From assembly GCA_002839375.1 (NCBI GenBank), contig PGXY01000006.1:277967-341966 (forward strand): 64,000 nucleotides of DNA, in the 5' to 3' direction. Made by a program: the position numbers and the translations under genes. The notes beneath the pieces were generated by a model. It saw nothing but the letters and a program-made list of their open reading frames with translations, did no database searches and was not told the origin of the DNA. Within the stretch, counting starts at the first letter, position 1. Each line of letters begins with the position of its first letter. Source of the stretch: Spirochaetae bacterium HGW-Spirochaetae-1. Its GTDB lineage: Bacteria; Spirochaetota; UBA4802; UBA5550. Below, piece by piece: positions 56,796 through 64,000 of the stretch.

Positions 56796-57192
56796 ATGTA
56801 GTGAAATTCATCATCGCCGTTCAGATAAAAAGTTTAATAAACTGACCCTGAATAAAAGTGCGCCTCATCTTAAAGACGCAGCAGTGTTTTCGTCTGAAAA
56901 GAGGATCAAGGGAGATTTTAACATAATAGAATCTGAAGTGGTTTCCTTCATCTATCGAGCGGCAGAATGGATAGGGCAGAATGACGGGATTATCGGTCAT
57001 ATAAAGGTTTCCATTCAATCCGGTGATCGATTATCATTTCTCTCCTTGACTGAGGGAGATGTATCAACAGAAAGCATTGGAGGTTCTTTCGATGATTCTG
57101 TTGTAATCATTGTTGCCGCCATTGGCATATCGATTAATGAAGCCTTGTTTGTTGCCAAGCTCCGGCAGTTGTTCAATGAAATTGATGCATGA
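56788..57192 (+). CDS. Small unknown partner of the G3E GTPase
   Basis: The 134-residue protein overlaps the GTPase gene by eight bases and the next gene by four bases (ATGA). Its start contains histidines (EIHHRRSD), and its body alternates strands and helices (IIGHIKVSIQSGDRLSFLSL). It may supply the function of the missing CobW C-terminal domain. I recognise no family. Confidence 0.6.
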   Translation: MYKCSEIHHRRSDKKFNKLTLNKSAPHLKDAAVFSSEKRIKGDFNIIESEVVSFIYRAAEWIGQNDGIIGHIKVSIQSGDRLSFLSLTEGDVSTESIGGSFDDSVVIIVAAIGISINEALFVAKLRQLFNEIDA

Positions 57193-59375
57193 TAAGTATT
57201 ATGATGATTAATGATTTTTCTTTTGAAATAAAGAGGGAAGATATCCTGAGGCTGATCGATTGCCGTGAAGACAGTCCGGTTTTTGGTGCGGTTATGGAAT
57301 CTTATGAGGAAATATCGCACGATTTGTTTCAAATCATTAAACCGGCGATAATAATGAATTTCGGTATTATTGATGATTCAACCGCATGCGCTCAACTTCC
57401 ATCAGGCACGAAGGTTTTATATGTCATTGCAACAATAGGACGGGATGCATCTAAAACATGCACGGAATTATTTAAGAATGGGGATTATATAGGCGGTATG
57501 CTGGCCGATGCAATGGCCAATTACCACTTTCTCCTGATGGAAAACATCGTAAATGAAATAGTAAAAGAGGAATGTCGCAAGATCAATATGGGAATAGCGG
57601 TGAGGCTGGAAGCCCCGAAAGACATCTCGATGAGTTTTCAGAGAATCATCCATAAACAGACGGATTCAGCCGGACTGCTGGGCATTAATATAACCGAAGG
57701 AAATATGTTTGATCCTGTTAAGACAATAGGTTTTGTATTAAAGCTGTCAGACGATATTTCGTTATGCAACGTCAATCATAACTGCAGTAACTGTGATTCC
57801 ATTGAATGTAAGTTTCGCAGCGTCCCGCATGCAGACATAACAGTCATTTTCGGAAATAGAAAATTTATTATGAGCTGCAATGCGGGTGAAAGCCTGCTCG
57901 AAGCATTAATCCGGAATAAATATTATCATAATGCGGCGTGCGGGGGGATGGGCACATGCGGTAAATGCAGGATCCGTGTGATAGAAGGCAATCTTGATAT
58001 TTCACAGGCTGACAGAGATACAATCAATTTTGATGACATACAACATGGATGCAGGCTTGCCTGCAAAGCATACCCCGGGAAGGACTGCACGATAGAGCTC
58101 GATTCCGGTTATAATTCCGATTTTACGATAGTAGCGGATTACGATAAAAACAATGACGAAATGTGTTTAAAGACAGATAACAAGTATGCAATAGTCATAG
58201 ATATAGGGACAACGACAATCGCATCACAGCTTTTTGCAATGAAGAGCGGCGAAGTGATCCGGACATATACTTCGCTCAATTCCCAGAGGATATATGGCGC
58301 TGATGTTATCTCAAGGATAAGAGCATCAAATCAGGGCAAATCGGAACCGCTGAAAAAAGCAATCGTAAGCGATCTGAAAAAATGCATCATGGAAATGCTG
58401 TCCGCGGAAGGTATTTCTTTACATGAATTATTGAAGATTGTAATATCCGGAAATACGACCATGATCCATTTTCTCATGGGGTATTCCTGCATTTCTCTGG
58501 GTGTCTCGCCTTTCACTCCCGTGAATATAGATAGAATTGAGGTTCTGGCAAGCGATATCTTCGGCATTAATTCTGAATGCAAGGTCATAATAATGCCCGG
58601 AATATCAACATATGTCGGCGGTGATATTGTTTCAGGACTATTCTGCTGCAATTTTGATACGTTAAAAAAACCGTCCCTTTTTATTGATCTCGGCACAAAT
58701 GGCGAAATAGCCCTTGGATGCAGGGACGGCATACTGTGCACATCTACAGCCGCCGGACCTGCCTTTGAAGGCGGCAATATTACATGCGGAACGGGAAGCG
58801 TTTCCGGAGCAATATGCGGTGTTCAGTTAATCGGAGACGATGTGAAACTTGCAACAATTGGACATCTGCCGCCGAAAGGGATCTGTGGCTCGGGGATAAT
58901 AGATATTGCCGCAGAATTATTGAAAGAGAAAATAATAGATAGCAGTGGTCTTATGGAAGAAAAGTTTTTCAACAGGGGATTCGCTCTTTATAAAGGGCTG
59001 AATGACAGAGAAATTCTGATCACACAGAAGGATGTCAGGGAAATCCAGCTGGCAAAATCTGCAATTCGTTCAGGAGTAGATATTTTGATCAAACATTATG
59101 GAATAAATTATAATGATATTGATGCCGTGTTCTTCGCCGGTGGATTCGGGTATACCGTTAACCTTCATAATACCGCTTATATAGGACTCATCCCGGATGA
59201 ATTTATTGAAAAAACTGAAATAGCCGGCAATACATCGCTTGGCGGTGTTTTTAAATATCTTACTGTGGAACATTCGTTATCAAGAATTGAAAAGATAATT
59301 ACCAACTCGCGCGAAGTAAATCTGTCGGGAGAAAATGATTTTAACGAGTTGTTTATGGGAAATATTACCTTTTAA
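57189..59375 (+). CDS. Corrinoid-activating ferredoxin/ASKHA protein with extra N-terminal domain
   Basis: The 728-residue protein has three parts. Residues 1-200 resemble the activation domain of B12-dependent methionine synthase. Next come a cysteine cluster (NCSNCDSIEC), then a plant-type 2Fe-2S ferredoxin (CGGMGTCGKC near residue 250). The rest is an ASKHA-type ATPase (RACo/RamA-like activase) with IDIGTTTIASQ and FIDLGTNGEIALG. Such proteins reduce Co(II) corrinoid to Co(I) using ATP. It is well placed to maintain the corrinoid protein. Confidence 0.87.
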   Translation: MISIMMINDFSFEIKREDILRLIDCREDSPVFGAVMESYEEISHDLFQIIKPAIIMNFGIIDDSTACAQLPSGTKVLYVIATIGRDASKTCTELFKNGDYIGGMLADAMANYHFLLMENIVNEIVKEECRKINMGIAVRLEAPKDISMSFQRIIHKQTDSAGLLGINITEGNMFDPVKTIGFVLKLSDDISLCNVNHNCSNCDSIECKFRSVPHADITVIFGNRKFIMSCNAGESLLEALIRNKYYHNAACGGMGTCGKCRIRVIEGNLDISQADRDTINFDDIQHGCRLACKAYPGKDCTIELDSGYNSDFTIVADYDKNNDEMCLKTDNKYAIVIDIGTTTIASQLFAMKSGEVIRTYTSLNSQRIYGADVISRIRASNQGKSEPLKKAIVSDLKKCIMEMLSAEGISLHELLKIVISGNTTMIHFLMGYSCISLGVSPFTPVNIDRIEVLASDIFGINSECKVIIMPGISTYVGGDIVSGLFCCNFDTLKKPSLFIDLGTNGEIALGCRDGILCTSTAAGPAFEGGNITCGTGSVSGAICGVQLIGDDVKLATIGHLPPKGICGSGIIDIAAELLKEKIIDSSGLMEEKFFNRGFALYKGLNDREILITQKDVREIQLAKSAIRSGVDILIKHYGINYNDIDAVFFAGGFGYTVNLHNTAYIGLIPDEFIEKTEIAGNTSLGGVFKYLTVEHSLSRIEKIITNSREVNLSGENDFNELFMGNITF

Positions 59376-59407
59376 TTGGTGATTAATATACGTTAAGGAG
59401 AATTCTT

Positions 59408-60049
59408 ATGATAGTTCAGGAAATTTCAGAGGCAGTGGGAAAAGGAAAGGTAAAACTGGTGAAGGAATTGGTGAACCAGGCGGTCGTGGACGACATTCCG
59501 GTGCAAAGTATTCTGAATGAGGGCTTGATCAGCGCCATGGCTGTAGTCGGAGAAAGTTTTTCGCAGCATAAAATTTTTGTTCCGGAAATGCTGGTAGCGG
59601 CAAGAGCGATGACTGCCGGGTTGGCCATTTTGGAGCCACTCATGTCAGACCAGGGAATTGAAACTATCGGAAAGGTGGTCATTGGCACTGTTAGAGGAGA
59701 CCTACACGATATCGGCAAGAATCTTGTTGCAATGATGTTGAAAGGTGCTGGTGCGACGGTTTATGACCTGGGGGTAGATGTACCTGATATCAATTTCATC
59801 CAGAAGGCGGAAGAGGTCGGAGCGGACATTATTTGTCTATCTGCATTATTAACGACCACTATGCCTGCTATTGGGGATGTTATTAAAGAATTCGAGAAAG
59901 CTGGAGTCCGGGACAAGTACTGTATAATGATCGGTGGAGCGCCTGTCAATCAGGAATATGCTGATCAGGTTAAAGCGGATAAATATTCACCGGATGCAAA
60001 TGATGCGTCAATAAAAGCCAAGGATTATCTTCTTTCGAAAAAAAAGTAA
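59408..60049 (+). CDS. Corrinoid protein (MtaC/MtbC family)
   Basis: The 213-residue protein has an N-terminal helical cap domain and a B12-binding Rossmann domain with the cobalt-ligand motif GDLHDIGKN (DxHxxG, His about residue 100) and ICLSALLTTTM, GGAPV. It carries the methyl group between the two methyltransferases. Length is normal. It follows the activase gene by 32 bases, completing a set of methyltransferase, corrinoid carrier and activase. Confidence 0.93.
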   Translation: MIVQEISEAVGKGKVKLVKELVNQAVVDDIPVQSILNEGLISAMAVVGESFSQHKIFVPEMLVAARAMTAGLAILEPLMSDQGIETIGKVVIGTVRGDLHDIGKNLVAMMLKGAGATVYDLGVDVPDINFIQKAEEVGADIICLSALLTTTMPAIGDVIKEFEKAGVRDKYCIMIGGAPVNQEYADQVKADKYSPDANDASIKAKDYLLSKKK

Positions 60050-60071
60050 ACATAAAATCAGAGATGAAATA

Positions 60072-60288
60072 ATGGTCAAGCAGTTCAATACACACGGCAT
60101 AGTTGTCTCTTGATATTCTTCAAAGGGCTGTAACCAATAAAGATCTGCTGCTTGATGAACAAGAAATGAGCTGGATTGACAGGCTTCGGTGAAGGCGGGA
60201 CATGATGGGCAATATGCCCTTCATGCACTGGATGTGCCCGAAGAGATTATGCGGATATTATTGCGTGACCTGAATGAAAGATTTAATA
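60072..60288 (+). pseudogene. Decayed gene fragment
   Basis: Short stretches with coding-like composition are found in different frames: LDILQRAVTNKDLLLDEQEM in one, then HDGQYALHALDVPEEIMRIL and LLRDLNERFNK with a stop in another. Joined, they would make about 70 residues, but frameshifts and stops intervene. It is probably a remnant of a small helical protein gene, overlapped by the CoA-binding gene start at 60274. Confidence 0.5.
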
Positions 60289-60768
60289 AATAAATTTATC
60301 GCGCCGCGAGTCATTGGGGTCGTCGGAGCGACCGAAAGCGCAGGAAAGTTCGGTTGCCTCGCGTATCGGGAATTGAAAAGAAGAGGGTATAAGCTCTATC
60401 CCGTAAACACTTCCAGGAAGACCATTGACGGGGACAACTGCTTCCGAAGCGTCTTTGATCTGCCGCCGGAAGTGAAGAATATCCTGATTATTCTCCCCCC
60501 GGTTAGTACTGAAAAACTGGTCAGAGAGATTACCAAATCAGCCATCGGCATGGTTTGGATGCAAAACGGTGCTGCATCCGAAGAAGCCGTAGCGATATGC
60601 ATGTCAAAGGGGATTGATGTTATATATGGACGATGCATTCTGATGCACGCCCGACCTGTTCGTTCATATCACCTGCTGCATCGCTGGTGGTGGCTTGCCA
60701 CGGGTCAGGATAAAATTGATAATCATATTGATTATCGGAAATGCGCATATGGGAAGGTGGCTAAATGA
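60274..60768 (+). CDS. CoA-binding domain protein
   Basis: The 164-residue protein has a Rossmann-like CoA_binding_2 fold (IGVVGATESAGKFGCLAYRELKRRG; LYPVNTSRKTIDG). It resembles the small YccU-type proteins and the N-terminal domain of ADP-forming acyl-CoA synthetases. A role in CoA-ester handling is plausible. It overlaps the next gene's start by four bases. Confidence 0.8.
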   Translation: MKDLINKFIAPRVIGVVGATESAGKFGCLAYRELKRRGYKLYPVNTSRKTIDGDNCFRSVFDLPPEVKNILIILPPVSTEKLVREITKSAIGMVWMQNGAASEEAVAICMSKGIDVIYGRCILMHARPVRSYHLLHRWWWLATGQDKIDNHIDYRKCAYGKVAK

Positions 60769-61592
60769 CAATTGCAAAAAAATGGGTCATTGTAACCGGG
60801 GCGGCTTCCGGAATTGGGAAGGCCATAACTGAAATTTTATCTCTCAATGGATGGGGAGTCTACGCTGCTGATATCGATGAAAAAGGATTATCGCGATACA
60901 GGAAAGCTGATGATATAAAGACGATAAAAATTGATATCACGAATGATGATGAAGTGACAAAGGCTGTAAAATTCGTAAAAAGACAAAAAACGGGCCTGTG
61001 GGCCGTTGTCAACAATGCGGGCGTTTTCTTTCCGGGACCCCTGATGGATTTCCCCCAGAAACGGTTTGAACGGCAATTTGAGATAAACCTTTTCGGGACA
61101 CAGAGGATGACAAGGCATTTTTTCCCCCTGTTGCTTGAATCAAAGGGAAGAATAATCAACATCTCAAGCGCCGCCGGGTTCCTGGCAATGCACTTTTCCG
61201 GACCATACGCGGCGAGCAAACATGCTCTTGAAGGATGGTCCGATTCGCTGCGCAGGGAACTGATGCCGCATGATGTGAAGGTAACGGTCATCCAGCCCGG
61301 GCTTATAAAGACACCCTTATGGGATAAGGATATCGATAACAGGGTAGAACAATTCAGCGGATCAATTTTTTATGATGCTAACAGGAAGAAGATCGAGCAT
61401 GAAATTCATACGGCAAATGAAAAGGGGATAGCACCTGAAAGAGTGGCTTTAAAAATCTACGAGGCTCTGAGCGCGGAAAACCCAAAACCGAGATATCTTG
61501 TCACGGAAAATCAATTTCAATATAGAATCGTAAAACTCCTCAAGCTGATATCCGACACGTTGCTGGATAATCTTATAATGAAGAAAATGTAA
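60765..61592 (+). CDS. Short-chain dehydrogenase/reductase
   Basis: The 275-residue SDR has the nucleotide motif VTGAASGIGKAI, NNAGVFF, the catalytic serine in NISSAAG, and the YAASK active-site pair. The length and C-terminal tail resemble retinol or 17-beta-hydroxysteroid dehydrogenases more than FabG. It probably oxidises an alcohol of the pathway substrate. The next SDR follows after 33 bases. Confidence 0.88.
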   Translation: MTIAKKWVIVTGAASGIGKAITEILSLNGWGVYAADIDEKGLSRYRKADDIKTIKIDITNDDEVTKAVKFVKRQKTGLWAVVNNAGVFFPGPLMDFPQKRFERQFEINLFGTQRMTRHFFPLLLESKGRIINISSAAGFLAMHFSGPYAASKHALEGWSDSLRRELMPHDVKVTVIQPGLIKTPLWDKDIDNRVEQFSGSIFYDANRKKIEHEIHTANEKGIAPERVALKIYEALSAENPKPRYLVTENQFQYRIVKLLKLISDTLLDNLIMKKM

Positions 61593-61625
61593 ACAATAAA
61601 AAATTTCTGTGTAAAAGGATCATAT

Positions 61626-62426
61626 ATGAAACTGAAAAATATAACCGCAGTAATAACCGGAGCGGGAAAAGGAATAGGGAAAGCCATTGCGCAGTCTTTC
61701 GCCGGAGAAGGAGCGAATGTCGTTGTCGTCGATATCGATGAAGGGGAGGCCCTGGCGACTGTGGAAGAGATAAGGAAACTCGGTTCGAAAGCAATTCATC
61801 TCAGAACCGATGTGTCGCGACAGAATGATGTCGTTCGTCTTAAAGACTTGGTGGTGAGAGAATACGGGGGACTGGATATCCTTGTGAACAACGCCGGGAT
61901 CATGGGAAAGCGTTCTTTTATGTTTGCCTCCAATGACGTGGAGTGGAGGAAGATAATCGAAGTAAACCTCTTTGGCTGTTATTATATGACGCGGGTCTTT
62001 CTGCCGCTTTTAGTCGAGAGAAAGAAAGGTCGCATTATAAACATGGCCTCTATTCAGGGCAAACAGGCAAGCCCGACTAACTCGGCATATAGTGCATCAA
62101 AGCATGCCGTAATAGGTCTTACCAGGACGGTAGCCGTCGAGCTTGGGCTGCTCGGACTGGGAGAGATAACCGTTAATGCCATCTGTCCCGGGGTCGTCGA
62201 TACAGACCTGGTTTCCGGTCCCGGCGGAGCCGTCGACCAGCTTGCCGGAATGCTGAACACGACACGGGAAGCGGTCATTGAAGAACGAATCAAGCCTATG
62301 AGCATACAACGAAGGATGCTCGATGTGGAAGAGATCGCTTCCATGGCCCTCTATCTGGCATCGGAAGAAGGTCGCGGGATAACCGGTCAGGCAATTAATG
62401 TCTGCGGCGGGTCCGTGTTTTATTGA
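61626..62426 (+). CDS. FabG-like short-chain dehydrogenase
   Basis: The 266-residue SDR has ITGAGKGIGKAIAQSF, NNAGIMG, catalytic serine in NMASIQG, and YSASK. It looks like FabG/3-hydroxyacyl dehydrogenases and ends with GRGITGQAINVCGG. It could oxidise a beta-hydroxyacyl-CoA in this pathway. It is distinct from the preceding SDR and may act in sequence with it, or form a heteromer as SDR pairs do in benzylsuccinate degradation (BbsC/D). Confidence 0.9.
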   Translation: MKLKNITAVITGAGKGIGKAIAQSFAGEGANVVVVDIDEGEALATVEEIRKLGSKAIHLRTDVSRQNDVVRLKDLVVREYGGLDILVNNAGIMGKRSFMFASNDVEWRKIIEVNLFGCYYMTRVFLPLLVERKKGRIINMASIQGKQASPTNSAYSASKHAVIGLTRTVAVELGLLGLGEITVNAICPGVVDTDLVSGPGGAVDQLAGMLNTTREAVIEERIKPMSIQRRMLDVEEIASMALYLASEEGRGITGQAINVCGGSVFY

Positions 62427-63283
62427 AAATGAGACGGGAGGTCGTGATGAAATTATTTTTTTTATCCTCGGGTTATGCGACCGTTCCGAAAGGTCTTTTT
62501 GTCAGGGGGGAACACTGGAAAAAGGTCAGGTTTCCCATCCTCAGCATCCTGATAGAACGGAAAGGTGATCTAGTCCTTTTCGACACCGGCCTGGGAGAAC
62601 GAATAAATGAAGAGATGCGACCTCTCAAATATCGGCATAACTGGCTTTTCAATAAGCTCATCATGAAAATTGATTTCGATCCGGATGTCGATCCCGTGGT
62701 AAAACAGATTAAAGCCCTGGGTTATGACACGATGTCGGTGAAACATGTGATAATATCCCATCTGCACTGGGATCATGCCGGGGGAATGCTGGATTTTCCC
62801 CATGCCGAATTTATTGTCAGCAGGAAAGAATTTGAGACGGCAACAGCCGAAAAATCACATAAACGCGCGTATATCCGTGAACAATTCGGCAGGGATGGTG
62901 TGCTCACTATAAAACAGATAACAACAATCCCGGGTAAGGGATTTCTTACGTTCCTTGATTCCTTTGACGTATTCGGAGACGGCTCTTTTGTTCTTGTCGA
63001 TCTTCCCGGCCACACCGAGGGATTAATGGGATTGATCCTTACCATGCCTTCTGGAAGACGTTTTCTCTTCGGGGGTGATTCTTTTTATTTTCCCGAGAAT
63101 CTTGAAAAACTTGCGCCGAAATCGCGGTTGATGAAAACACTGGTTCATGAAAAGGATGAAGCGGACAGGACTATCGCCGCTTTATACAAACTTGCGGCAA
63201 TGGAGCCTTCTATCGAAATGGTTTGCAGCCACGATCACCGTATTCCCGGAAGATATAATCTTGCGCCGTATTACTATGAATGA
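62423..63283 (+). CDS. Metallo-beta-lactamase-fold hydrolase (lactonase-like)
   Basis: The 286-residue protein has SHLHWDHAGGML (HxHxDH) and VDLPGHTEGLMG, as in N-acyl homoserine lactonase-like enzymes. It would hydrolyse a lactone or thioester. It starts four bases inside the previous gene's stop region, so it is translationally coupled with the SDR. Cytosolic, no signal peptide. Confidence 0.88.
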   Translation: MKMRREVVMKLFFLSSGYATVPKGLFVRGEHWKKVRFPILSILIERKGDLVLFDTGLGERINEEMRPLKYRHNWLFNKLIMKIDFDPDVDPVVKQIKALGYDTMSVKHVIISHLHWDHAGGMLDFPHAEFIVSRKEFETATAEKSHKRAYIREQFGRDGVLTIKQITTIPGKGFLTFLDSFDVFGDGSFVLVDLPGHTEGLMGLILTMPSGRRFLFGGDSFYFPENLEKLAPKSRLMKTLVHEKDEADRTIAALYKLAAMEPSIEMVCSHDHRIPGRYNLAPYYYE

Positions 63284-63306
63284 GATGAAGGTCTGGAGGA
63301 TAATTC

Positions 63307-63891
63307 ATGAAACTAAAGGATGTTACAACAAACAGAGAATGTATTCAGGAGCGGATCATAACAGTAACGACCTATGATGCCGGTCCCGGTTATGCCGTTG
63401 TTGAAGGACGGCTTGTTGATAATCGCTATAAGGAAAATCATCTGGTGACGGGCGAGAAGAGACCCAAGGGTATTTTTCATAATATGTCAGTGCGTCTTCT
63501 TATCGATATGGGTACCATGAAAATTGTCGATGTCGAAGTTCATATGATTAAAACCCCGCGCAAGGATTGTCTTAAAATAGAAAACAGTTTGAGAAAGATT
63601 GAAGGGGAGTCGATAGTGAAAGGCTTTACCGGAAGAGTGCAGGAACTGCTGGGACGGGAAAAGGGATGCGCCCATTTGAGGACACTGTTAATAGCCATGT
63701 CCTCCGGGGCTATCCAGGGGACCTATGCCATCAGAGCACAGAAGCCTCTGGATTACAGTATTATCGCCGGGAACAAAGACATTGAGAATTATTTTCTTGG
63801 AACACTTCTGAATACATGTTATTTGTGGCGACAAGATGGAGATGAATATAAGAAAGTTATTAGTTTGCTTGAAAAGGAGAGGATGAAATAA
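63307..63891 (+). CDS. DUF2889 family protein
   Basis: The 194-residue protein fits DUF2889, including the charged GIFHNMSVRLLIDMGTMKI strand and CAHLRTLL with a conserved cysteine and histidine. DUF2889 genes occur in bacterial catabolic clusters, but the biochemical role is unknown. It is the last gene of the series in view; a hairpin follows. Confidence 0.75.
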   Translation: MKLKDVTTNRECIQERIITVTTYDAGPGYAVVEGRLVDNRYKENHLVTGEKRPKGIFHNMSVRLLIDMGTMKIVDVEVHMIKTPRKDCLKIENSLRKIEGESIVKGFTGRVQELLGREKGCAHLRTLLIAMSSGAIQGTYAIRAQKPLDYSIIAGNKDIENYFLGTLLNTCYLWRQDGDEYKKVISLLEKERMK

Positions 63892-63944
63892 TGCTGGTTT
63901 CATTCATTAAATTTAAATTATATCTTGGATTCAAGTAACAAGTG

Positions 63945-63971
63945 CAACCCTTTCTTGTTAAAGAAGGGTTG
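63945..63971 (+). terminator. Hairpin after the catabolic series
   Basis: CAACCCTTTCTT pairs with AAGAAGGGTTG (63945-63956 with 63961-63971) with one bulged base and a tight loop. It is 50 bases after the DUF2889 stop. A run rich in T follows after a gap (TTTTCTCTTCTTTT), so this is a plausible end of the operon. Confidence 0.55.
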
Positions 63972-64000
63972 ACTGCCAACAGGTTTTCTCTTCTTTTGAA

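Noticed and set aside
42214..62426. A toluene-type benzylsuccinate (bbs) operon
   Set aside because: Thiolase-like/DUF35, hydratase, dehydrogenase and two SDRs match in type, but the thiolase cysteine is missing, the CoA-transferase is of a different class, and benzylsuccinate synthase is absent.

Overview
The window reads as chromosomal DNA of a Gram-negative (diderm), anaerobic or facultatively anaerobic bacterium of moderate GC content. Diderm features are bamA, an OmpH/Skp-like lipoprotein, an ExbB/ExbD pair, several lipoproteins and a predicted outer-membrane protein. Three things make a deep-branching Spirochaetota (Leptospira-like) lineage the best guess: the order gap-tpiA-secG, an extra membrane protein between yajC and secD, and a large FecR-PEGA-PQQ lipoprotein. 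This is an inference from gene order and style. No rRNA or intact tRNA is present to test it.

Positions 1-39,500 are mostly housekeeping. In order: a partial gene, a short UvrD-like helicase, an M15 peptidase, a B12-binding radical SAM protein with a TPR tail, an alpha/beta hydrolase, gap-tpiA-secG-ferredoxin-metK, a 46-residue zinc ribbon, a putative outer-membrane protein, exbB-exbD, bamA-ompH-L,D-transpeptidase, yajC-x-secD-secF, ribD-ribE, then on the minus strand an anti-sigma antagonist, a Gfo/Idh oxidoreductase with glutamine synthetase, and a tail-anchored protein. Next come a PDZ lipoprotein, a 31-residue membrane peptide, HDOD and metallo-beta-lactamase genes, the FecR-PEGA-PQQ lipoprotein, a LysM membrane protein and a BNR-propeller membrane protein.

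At 39,512-39,558 lies the 3' half of a tRNA-Gly(CCC) on the minus strand without a recognisable 5' half. Gene debris and then an accessory catabolic region follow, running off the right edge. The orientation of the fragment fits integration of an element at a tRNA gene, with the element to the right.

Positions 40,192-63,891 look like one inducible anaerobic catabolic island. Two tandem regulators, each a MerR-type head fused to a complete TetR protein, face a long plus-strand gene series. A perfect 17-bp inverted repeat (42,093-42,109 and 42,164-42,180) sits between them. The first block handles CoA thioesters: an SCP2-thiolase-like protein without its nucleophilic cysteine, its DUF35 partner, enoyl-CoA hydratase, acyl-CoA dehydrogenase, acyl-CoA ligase, an Old-Yellow-Enzyme reductase, an ACMSD-type amidohydrolase and a two-subunit glutaconate-type CoA-transferase. 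The second block is a corrinoid methyl-transfer system: a second amidohydrolase, two UroD-family methyltransferases, a G3E GTPase split from a small partner, a corrinoid-reactivating ferredoxin/ASKHA protein with an added N-terminal domain, and a corrinoid protein. The last block has a CoA-binding protein, two short-chain dehydrogenases, a metallo-hydrolase and a DUF2889 protein. My inference is that the island degrades a methylated (probably O-methylated) carboxylic acid by CoA activation, beta-oxidation-like steps and retro-aldol cleavage, passing the methyl group to a corrinoid. The substrate cannot be read from the sequence.
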